Shown piece after piece: positions 59,201 through 64,000 of a DNA stretch of 64,000 nt. The stretch spans positions 43,145-107,144 of the IMG/VR virus record IMGVR_UViG_3300042517_000805, one strand, 5' to 3'. The notes under the pieces are model-generated. The model did no database searches, was not told the origin of the DNA, and saw only the letters and a program-made list of their open reading frames with translations. The position numbers and the translations under genes are program-made. The DNA comes from a virus. Position 1 is the stretch's first letter; every line of letters starts with the position of its first letter.

Positions 59201-61246
59201 AATTTTAGATATAACTCACTACAGGCAGCACACAATATCTTAAATAATCATGAAAATGATAAAATTCAAAAAAATAAATTGATTGTATATAATTATAGTA
59301 ATGGTTCTCTTTCTGGAATATCTGCTTTTTCTAATGATATGGCCTGTGGATTTTCGTATAATGAAAATGATTTATACGATAGTTCTATTTTTCAAACTAA
59401 AACTTCTAATGTAGCTATTGCTCCTGAAAACACAAGACAAGTGGATGGCGATTTTAGTAATTTGTCAGATAGTTTATTTGAGCAAATTAAAAATACAACA
59501 GGATACAATGAAACCAATTATTCTTTTATGTATGTTAGAACCTCATCCTCATCAACAAATCGTGCAGCTGCTACAATTCCATTATCAGGATACGTTACAA
59601 TAGAGAACAATTATGAAGAGTACGTGCCTATTAAATTTGTAGACTTAACTAATATTATATCAAGATTAGCTACTATAGATACATTAAAGATACAGACAAC
59701 ACTAGAAAATATTGTTGGAGACGAGAGTCAAACTTCTACTATTCTTGCGTCTTCAAATATTAAATATATAGAAAAGCATATGAACAAGTTGGTCAAAGAC
59801 GATCCTAGTAGTTGTCATAGACCCGGAGCTGTTATAGCTGATTGTCCAAAATTAAGAACCCAAACGAAACTCAATAAACTATATGTAGAGCGGACAGATC
59901 TGATTAAATTATTAGAGCAGCAAGCTGTTCAATCTGCGTCGATAACATATTTTGACGATTCTGGGAATAGACAAACAAGTACTGGCACAATTATTGCAGA
60001 GAGTAGTAGTTCTATCTCTTTAGACACTAGTGGAGGCATAACAAAAATTGCTAAATCTAGTATTATTAATACAGACACAGAATATGGCTTAGCTAGATCT
60101 TTTACAAGAAAAGACCTGTTAGCAGCAGACCATATGCATAAGGTATCGTCGGATATTTTACCCAAAATAGAACCAGTGATAACTACTAATACTGACAGTA
60201 GCATAAATATACAATATTCTGGGGTTAATCTTAATCATTATTGGATTAATATTGACCCAAAACAATCTTGTGTTTTAGATTTTACTAGTAATCCTAAAGT
60301 ATTAGACTCTACAGAATATTTTTGTATAGAAGCCAATGTATCTAGCATGAATGCATTTGGTAGTACAGTGGTTGCAAATAATAACGTATGTCCAGATTTT
60401 GCTTCCAAAGAAAATGTTCCACAATTTCCAAGCGACGCTATCGGAGATGAGGGGTTTTCTTCGGCAGTATATAGGACATATAAATATACTATTCCTTTCA
60501 ATACTGTTGAAAGAAACAAAACAGCATTGTCGCGTGAATATCCGGCGATTACTGGTTGGACTAAATATACCAAAGAAAGATTTTTTAATATAAACGCTGA
60601 TAATAGCTTAGGCATTGGTGGAGCTGGGGATGAGACAACTGTACAGTCTAAAGAAACATATTGGATACCACTAATTAATAATACTCCAACCCATAATGAT
60701 GGTTCGGCAGATACTCAGTCTGTTCCGGGAATCCCACAATGCCAAACTGATTCTCCTAGTCCTCCTGGGTTTGGTTTAATTGGTTCTGCATTTTCTGGAG
60801 GACTTGTGATTGGTGGAGGAAGGGTCGGAACTAGCACCAGAGTACAAAATATTTTCAATCTAGACGACATAACCTCTATTGATGTTCAAATTAAGAGAAT
60901 ACCAAGAATGTTAAGAGGTTGCGATATACTAGGAACAGTATATAGATATGGTAATCGCAACATATTTAGACAACAATCATCATCTAATCCTAGAGTACCT
61001 TTTGAAGTAGATGGAATTGGATTGAATGGACCAATAAATAACGGACTATACTGCTGGATTTGTCTGCAACAGAGACTATCAGATAATAGTCTAAGATACG
61101 CTCCCCTTCCTCCTTTTTTTCAACATCAAAACGAAATGATATTTAGGAGCTTTTTTGGTAGTATAGATAGGATAGAGAATAGAACAGATCTTATGGTACC
61201 CTATTACCCATGGGAGCTTATTCCTTATGAGTATTCAAGAAGTTGA
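53264..61246 (+). CDS. Giant tail-tip/baseplate-type structural protein (2660 aa)
   Basis: It begins 3 bp after the previous stop without an obvious Shine-Dalgarno, so expression is probably coupled. A single calcium-loop-like DINSDGMVD lies near residue 69. Residues about 620-710 form a PKD/Ig-like segment ending in YILQCTINSPFGTFKKQ and YVYDG. The rest is a long Ser/Asn/Thr-rich beta protein with scattered Cys, for instance CEQCYSLYEP near 860. No catalytic motif was recognised. Its size and its pairing with the hub-type giant suggest a tip scaffold or central fibre. It ends with a Tyr/Pro-rich segment and overlaps the small zinc-type gene by 20 bp. Confidence 0.5.
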   Translation: MLSSRLIDTTDKCNIIQTSLIDDLYPYTISSDGSTIDYSSATPPLSPSQTISYNRLPAIGTLATQSYSDINSDGMVDCWLPVIVDSDTYVDNKMLSDDGSYANANPALSSGRLGIENFLSFTPNFRNFSSPGQMSIDWLLNRHNIPYAVYYGIMCWVRRNGTANVMTIGGSSAKLETFPKGTRLKHSSRPNDILIKIDNNTLYLVNSQRYTIGTSITYNDENTFILEAGTISPDSYSLADKTIRETWTSSSTTTSTENVDGFSISGLTNNVRLWIPDGDCIFYYESDSEKTIAELAGVPTNGFISPCLTRYYTNIYRILTLDQPRSFARKNLKTSRCYRKLAHALSTSPFIGEFAIRALDCSTVKTIVNTYIADSASSNNIDREKTLLKTALKDISLYLQKTITTGSGTSNTGVYVDTKPSPYSLNNNLICNKNQLFNKLITKYGASLLISSGPATISAKSSLFKDNSGVAITQGMDYYCPKNTTNSIISNNQKIVYDGTTIQTVMSSTNSSISIRDTVSGRETVSIPLYDMAKPDVNGNSTLFRPKLTHLGYIDRQFMSNGALYNPENNLSNRSLVYKYAMKTNSFLDESATLKPDPSLVKGEEAGPELDAMDLVLNVRDTDSLLLPEPYVENQMSFYWEKLSGPEECEFIENNGGFTNTARPSNTTANSRYIQLKIKNCGKYILQCTINSPFGTFKKQKTIYVYDGADLMEQRFAISGGGYRVAYVNNQMVNQWYDQNTQTWSLVPTIAANNPEFQPIYINKDNLRVRCSKFNRVAISQIGAVFVPISTGFTVREFIGMIGSVPETEVVKLDELYKFSTKRAFTQTASANLSITYNLESNTIAKISSIYIEKIRSNISGCEQCYSLYEPKLRAVKTMVFTGASRVRAVRYSRINKAPEGFLFYKYKSQAGPGLISAATIETVSFGYPDITTAQSPPVKTYGGYNNNVINSFNIQNNINSTVYSSTIPGLSRPTSNTGDSISLAAAQPSTLPPVTGFPLDAVNDQSSAKHKLCYQRQLPYVGGGPITFNKGVLHPNSGWIPHTSSDYAIHANRSSVLKFNPGARSTFSFIGPKLSNISSTSANISDNVVEPNTLSSSVELRIAPNVQWNPACECEASEGADIELYNNNQKHKESIDTTTNRSSHGYRYLNGGQPKPIERTALTNEATYNDEFGTDQDDDTFTYSFAVTGPASVPSEVNGSDGKKHLRIPTVQDFGIKDIEVKLNFLNYINTKNLVIWLEVQPDGTELRSRKANNLGIYPSPIRASQKFLDQTIPSPIVSGTSYQPGSSSSLLYNNIPNTKIANYLDGLLNAENDVPGGPLRLLLLNQEHIENNGYNFSVKFTDNASKYNVLYDQNIVTGTPATTATFFPLNQLADIDKQQNIIRHNGTVKPSLAANSYSDRQSCEFSKVLRNNRLNITAASFSKFNTNTLFRNTPPETGPCSERSPKQKQGDLNGATKFTLKIMVLDETDDLSPNDTLINNQYLTGLSSSSKTQSSTDIFNSLCNWELILHVGDVPKFVPHTNPNLASYGNCDVLSLLDYDKNLKYPGYSFIADLTNYQHLLPLANIDAPNTAIADTSLCLTSKNDPVGRGFVVRPVEFPSYAIVQIVASLIPSTTGTLIGTATTPGLGYGQGFNAIISWFGESRFLSNLEDSGRQIFTQSYTKYPFGSSEKILLNVKKPDSLWYSLEATIMKYHNTPILQLKKHNYVKVQRGVSKYATEFGFGIVSEYQELIDLKNIPEISLSCDGTLPFPAASITYPTTNYGNRIINYGDLVNVTVTGCPAGTASNDGLYVTLDTGWTKITDQSIENLTKSISFLKHNSVLSYSNSLFYNGLNTDITASKVIICPTRIPYDIFLVGDTVECYSKDDRLLSSGGSITTVNIVKKGLINKNNKLYSVFVLNAAITNQDTISPTSATNTLLVYSNNTTKENRISKDYNAWGLDSNGYIKETPPYAGFSAHSVGSYGNMSPFVNKNLLDKNFRYNSLQAAHNILNNHENDKIQKNKLIVYNYSNGSLSGISAFSNDMACGFSYNENDLYDSSIFQTKTSNVAIAPENTRQVDGDFSNLSDSLFEQIKNTTGYNETNYSFMYVRTSSSSTNRAAATIPLSGYVTIENNYEEYVPIKFVDLTNIISRLATIDTLKIQTTLENIVGDESQTSTILASSNIKYIEKHMNKLVKDDPSSCHRPGAVIADCPKLRTQTKLNKLYVERTDLIKLLEQQAVQSASITYFDDSGNRQTSTGTIIAESSSSISLDTSGGITKIAKSSIINTDTEYGLARSFTRKDLLAADHMHKVSSDILPKIEPVITTNTDSSINIQYSGVNLNHYWINIDPKQSCVLDFTSNPKVLDSTEYFCIEANVSSMNAFGSTVVANNNVCPDFASKENVPQFPSDAIGDEGFSSAVYRTYKYTIPFNTVERNKTALSREYPAITGWTKYTKERFFNINADNSLGIGGAGDETTVQSKETYWIPLINNTPTHNDGSADTQSVPGIPQCQTDSPSPPGFGLIGSAFSGGLVIGGGRVGTSTRVQNIFNLDDITSIDVQIKRIPRMLRGCDILGTVYRYGNRNIFRQQSSSNPRVPFEVDGIGLNGPINNGLYCWICLQQRLSDNSLRYAPLPPFFQHQNEMIFRSFFGSIDRIENRTDLMVPYYPWELIPYEYSRS

Positions 61247-61634
61247 CAACTCTTGGTTTTGTACTTTTATTGAAGCTGGTTTAGACACTTATATATGTTC
61301 TAAATGTGGAACCAGAATAATGTCAGATGATGGACCACCCCCACTTATGTGCAGTATGCCTTCTGTCAAAACAGATCAAGAACAGTTAGCATCATTTTCC
61401 ACAAAAGTTAAAAGCTTCATTAATGCAGCATCGGAGCATTTACAAAATGGAGCAAAACTCTGCTCTGATGAACAGATAGAACAAAGATATAGAATATGCC
61501 ATGGTTGTGAGCATTTTATCAACTCTTCTTGCAATAAGTGTGGATGTCCTATTGTTCGCAATAAAAGATTTATCAGCAAACTATCTTGGGCTTCTTCCGA
61601 ATGTCCAGTCGGCAAATGGGGGAAAGAGGATTAA
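61227..61634 (+). CDS. Small Cys-rich (zinc-binding type) phage protein (135 aa)
   Basis: It overlaps the previous gene by 20 bp, with GGAG 11 bp before the ATG. Two metal-site candidates are visible: an N-terminal YICSKCGTRI with a later C (PLMCSM), and a C-terminal set RICHGCEHF, SCNKCGCPIV and SECPVGKW. The C-terminal arrangement, ending in CP-x-GKW, recurs in small phage and bacterial proteins of unknown function. A helical linker with SFSTKVKSFINAASEHL separates the two. As the last plus-strand gene before a convergent operon, it may act in tail maturation or be a regulator. Function is not known. Confidence 0.6.
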   Translation: MSIQEVDNSWFCTFIEAGLDTYICSKCGTRIMSDDGPPPLMCSMPSVKTDQEQLASFSTKVKSFINAASEHLQNGAKLCSDEQIEQRYRICHGCEHFINSSCNKCGCPIVRNKRFISKLSWASSECPVGKWGKED

Positions 61635-61647
61635 CTCTTCTTCCCCG
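61617..61647. terminator. Inverted repeat at the convergent stop codons, possible bidirectional terminator
   Basis: GGGGGAAAGAG (61618-61628) faces CTCTTCTTCCCC (61635-61646) around a TTAA that carries both stop codons. The arms pair with a short bulge. No T-run follows on either strand, so terminator function is uncertain. Confidence 0.3.
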
Positions 61648-61978
61648 CCTTGCCCTCTGCTTGATCTTTGGACCATTTATGCCAACCCTTGTTAGGCAGT
61701 ATTGTTCCGTTATCATCTTTCCTCTTTGGAAATAATGTTCCACCCTTTTTGTGTTGACCAAAAGCAAGAATTGCTCCACAGTCTGCACAGCGAAGTTCAT
61801 AATAATCATTACCTTCAACGTTTCTAACGATAAATCTTAAATTGGTTGAAGAACACAAGCCACACTTTTCTTCTGCAAAAATTTCTTGAATTACGGCTAG
61901 TTCCTTAAAAACTTCTTTTTGGCCAGAACCTTCTAATTCAAAGGTTAGTTTATCACTAGCTTTATATATTACTTTCAT
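61631..61978 (-). CDS. Zinc-ribbon protein of the recombination-gene neighbourhood (115 aa)
   Basis: The ATG at 61978 was preferred to a TTG four codons upstream because it lies 2 bp after the preceding gene's stop, with GGAAA upstream. The N-terminal 40 residues form a helix/strand pair. The core is CGLCSSTNLRFI followed by YYELRCADCGAILAFGQHK, a C-x2-C plus C-x2-C zinc ribbon. Then come GGTLFPKR and a Trp-rich GWHKW end with a basic tail. Ribbon proteins of this form are found next to single-strand annealing proteins in phage genomes and probably bind DNA. The stop shares 4 bp with the stop of the plus-strand gene. Confidence 0.6.
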   Translation of the reverse strand: MKVIYKASDKLTFELEGSGQKEVFKELAVIQEIFAEEKCGLCSSTNLRFIVRNVEGNDYYELRCADCGAILAFGQHKKGGTLFPKRKDDNGTILPNKGWHKWSKDQAEGKAGKKS

Positions 61979-61980
61979 AA

Positions 61981-62727
61981 CTATTTCCAATCTTTAGAAT
62001 ACCCAACAATACTATTCGATATCTCATTGGTGTTCTGCTGATACTTAGACAATAGCCTAATTACAGTTACAGCATCCTCATGAGAGATTCCGTAAATATT
62101 GTCAGTTGGTAGTTGATTATCTGAGAAAAGCCTCATTACATTAATATTAAGTCTCTGGGCCATAACGTCAATGAAATTAATCTGATTATTACTAATCTTA
62201 GAAACAGTGTTTAAATCAGGATTATCTTCAATTTCCTTAGATATTTCTTCAGCAGCAACTACTTTCCTGAGTCTCAATGCTCTACGAAGTGCCCTACCCT
62301 CTGCCCTAGTTTCAGCAACAGCTACCGGATGGTTGCGATATATCTTGTCGCAATTACCCCAATAAACGTCCGCAGCGCCGTCAACAGTCACAGTATTTAA
62401 ATCCTGTGTGTCACTTGACTGGTTTTTTAAAAGATAGCTTATAGAATGAATAACGGTGGCTCTTTTTTCATTGTCTGGACTGGGGGCTTGAGCAACCGCA
62501 CTGGTTGACGATATTACCTGACAATTTAAGGCCAATTCAAAAATACGACGCAAACCATCTGTAGTAGGATTGCCAGAAATTTTCTCATCATCAGATAAAA
62601 GACCTAGTACATAATCTGTCCATTCTAGATCGGTAATCTTAGGCAACGCTACAACATCACTTTCGGGAGTTGGTGCTACTTTGTTTTCTACTTCTTTGTC
62701 CTTGCTCTTATCAACCTTGGCCATCAT
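61981..62727 (-). CDS. Putative single-strand annealing/recombination protein (248 aa)
   Basis: The start is a double ATG behind GAGGAC, 3 bp after the upstream nuclease-like gene. The central block, VYWGNCDKIYRNHPVAVAET followed by RAEGRALRRALRL, resembles the ETRA-x-GRALR element of phage annealing proteins of the Rad52/Sak and Erf types. The N-terminal 40 residues are charged and disordered, and the C-terminus is helical (NFIDVMAQRLNIN onward). Adjacency to a zinc ribbon and a PD-(D/E)XK nuclease supports a role in recombination or replication. I cannot decide which annealase family, and a replication-accessory role is an alternative. Confidence 0.45.
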   Translation of the reverse strand: MMAKVDKSKDKEVENKVAPTPESDVVALPKITDLEWTDYVLGLLSDDEKISGNPTTDGLRRIFELALNCQVISSTSAVAQAPSPDNEKRATVIHSISYLLKNQSSDTQDLNTVTVDGAADVYWGNCDKIYRNHPVAVAETRAEGRALRRALRLRKVVAAEEISKEIEDNPDLNTVSKISNNQINFIDVMAQRLNINVMRLFSDNQLPTDNIYGISHEDAVTVIRLLSKYQQNTNEISNSIVGYSKDWK

Positions 62728-62730
62728 AAA

Positions 62731-63528
62731 TTAGTCCTCTATAGTTAGAATTAATGGTATTTTAGATTGCTCACAAGATTTAATTGCTTGTAATAATCTC
62801 TCTAAGATAATTGTTCCTCTAGCATTTGAAAAATCTTTTGTTTGTTTGATTCTGATCAGATGCCACCCCTTACCAGTGATTAGTCCTTCTTTCTTTTTAT
62901 CGTACTTTATATTTCTGCTCAGAGATTGCTCTCCCCACACTGGCTCAAAATGAGAAGGGCCGTCAACCTCAATAGCTGTACCAATACTAGGCAGGAACAG
63001 GTCGATCTGCAACTTGGTGGTAACAAGAGACTGTTCCTTATGAAACTCCACATGTAAACCAGAAGATAGCAGGTTCTTTAGTAAGAATTTTTCTAATTTT
63101 GATCCAACTTTACTAGATTGTCTTATAGCAACAATAGCTGCTTGTTGCATATTTTCTTTTTGATTATGGTCTAATTTTTCCCAATTGGCTTTTGCTTTAG
63201 CTTTACGAGATTCTAATTCAGAAGCATCCAATGACTCCCATGAATTAAGAACACCCATACCAATTTTATTTTTAATTTCTAACGATCTCTCTTGACCCTT
63301 TGTGGGATGCTTGTGTTTTCCTGTATTTAGAGCATTTTTTTGAGCGTCTGACTTATTGCGAATTGTTATTTGAAATCTTTTAGCATCTCTTCTAACCTTA
63401 TTTGCATAAGTTGACCATGCTGTAGCAATGTCAGCAAAGCTTTTATTCAATTCTTCATACCATGTTCTGATAATCTTCTCTTTTTCTTTATCAGATAAAT
63501 TGTCATATATATTTTGAGAGTTCTTCAT
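62731..63528 (-). CDS. DUF559/Vsr-like PD-(D/E)XK endonuclease with N-terminal DNA-binding region (265 aa)
   Basis: The C-terminal half has the nuclease pattern: a helix with FLLKNLLSSG, QIDLFLP (catalytic Asp), TAIEVDGPSHF (E-x-D), then KKEGLITGKGWHLIRIK, in which Lys and Trp sit as in Vsr/DUF559 enzymes. The N-terminal half resembles a helix-turn-helix (FADIATAWSTYANKVRRDAK) followed by a NUMOD-like basic region, HKHPTKGQERSLEIKNKIG and WESLDASELESRK. This combination occurs in phage homing-type endonucleases, but no interrupted host gene is visible here. A recombination or Holliday-junction-type role beside the annealing gene is equally possible. The ATG has GGAG 11 bp upstream. Confidence 0.6.
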   Translation of the reverse strand: MKNSQNIYDNLSDKEKEKIIRTWYEELNKSFADIATAWSTYANKVRRDAKRFQITIRNKSDAQKNALNTGKHKHPTKGQERSLEIKNKIGMGVLNSWESLDASELESRKAKAKANWEKLDHNQKENMQQAAIVAIRQSSKVGSKLEKFLLKNLLSSGLHVEFHKEQSLVTTKLQIDLFLPSIGTAIEVDGPSHFEPVWGEQSLSRNIKYDKKKEGLITGKGWHLIRIKQTKDFSNARGTIILERLLQAIKSCEQSKIPLILTIED

Positions 63529-63961
63529 AAGTAAATTGCTCCACTGTGGCTATTGGGCGTTTCCAACACATAGAATATAGGTCGTTTAGAACTGGACTGG
63601 TTACAATTATATCAAGATTCTCTTGCTCATAAATAGATCTCCACTGTTCATACATTCCGGTATTGGTTTGTGTCCAATGGGTATCAGATGTAAATAGTAT
63701 ACGCTTGCTAATATTTGGGAATTGATTACTCAGAATAACACTAGGCATATCAAATAGTATTAGTTTTCCATCAAAAAACTGTGCTTGTTGAAGATGAAAA
63801 ATTGGAACATTAAAAGTGTTACTTTTTTCCGAATAACTATTGAACACTACATGTTGCTGGTATGGGCGACGTTTAATAAATTGTTCTACAGTATTTAGAA
63901 TACTGTCATAAGTCTTGTTATTTAAAAGCTTTATTAAGACAAATCCTATATCTTCATTCAT
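63503..63961 (-). CDS. Unrecognised phage protein, alpha/beta (152 aa)
   Basis: This is the first visible gene of the minus-strand operon. It overlaps the nuclease-like gene by 26 bp, indicating coupled translation. The product alternates hydrophobic strands (HVVFNSYSE, KLILFDMPSVIL, KRILFTSDTHW, LDIIVTSPV) with helices in a Rossmann-like rhythm, as in nucleotide-sugar-binding enzymes. No DxD, P-loop or metal motif is clear, so I do not assign an activity. AAGAGAG upstream of the ATG may serve as ribosome site. The promoter, if any, lies beyond the window end. Confidence 0.55.
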   Translation of the reverse strand: MNEDIGFVLIKLLNNKTYDSILNTVEQFIKRRPYQQHVVFNSYSEKSNTFNVPIFHLQQAQFFDGKLILFDMPSVILSNQFPNISKRILFTSDTHWTQTNTGMYEQWRSIYEQENLDIIVTSPVLNDLYSMCWKRPIATVEQFTYEELSKYI

Positions 63962-64000
63962 AGTTTAAATAACTCTCTTAAAAATTTGTTATACGTAATA

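Overview
This window is most likely part of the late structural region of a large, AT-rich tailed bacteriophage. The evidence is a collinear tail module: a probable tail terminator, three tail-tube-like paralogs, a chaperone-like region, one enormous tape-measure gene, fibre and adhesin genes, and then tail-tip/hub giants. It is densely coded. The longest gap between genes is about 110 bp, and no stretch over 300 bp lacks a gene. I saw no tRNA, rRNA, CRISPR array, insertion sequence or attachment site.

Layout, plus strand. 1-1078: end of a probable tail terminator and an unrecognised Cys-containing protein. 1137-4700: three consecutive paralogous tail-tube proteins. 4777-7154: four small-to-medium genes where tail assembly chaperones are expected, closed by a good intrinsic terminator. 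7266-26630: a 6454-residue tape-measure protein. Besides the usual helical core it carries a P-loop region, a nucleotidyltransferase-like domain, a metallopeptidase-like domain with HEMTH, an acetyltransferase-like segment, EF-hand pairs, two SHD1-like beta modules and four copies of a TPGEFVV-type motif. 26651-44788: fibres and adhesins, including FN3 domains, a Mtd-N-like protein, a three-gene array of Cys-containing Ig-like repeats, three circularly permuted FGE/C-type-lectin domains, Thr/Pro stalks and BspA-like (DUF285) repeats. 44814-61246: three very large tail-tip/hub-type proteins. 61227-61634: a small zinc-binding-type protein.

Minus strand, 61631-63961. Four genes converge on the structural block, meeting it stop-to-stop. 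They are a zinc-ribbon protein, a possible single-strand annealing/recombination protein, a DUF559/Vsr-like PD-(D/E)XK nuclease and an unrecognised protein. This looks like the edge of a DNA-metabolism operon.

Working together: the tube paralogs would polymerise around the tape measure, whose length implies a tail of up to about 1 micrometre. The tip proteins close the tube, and the fibre/adhesin set displays many exchangeable binding folds. SHD1-like modules, EF-hands and the style of the FGE domains resemble proteins common in Planctomycetes and related PVC bacteria, so a host in that direction is a tentative inference. The most novel points are the tape measure acting as a carrier of several enzyme-like domains, and the repeated use of a circularly permuted FGE fold beside a Cys-rich Ig-like array.
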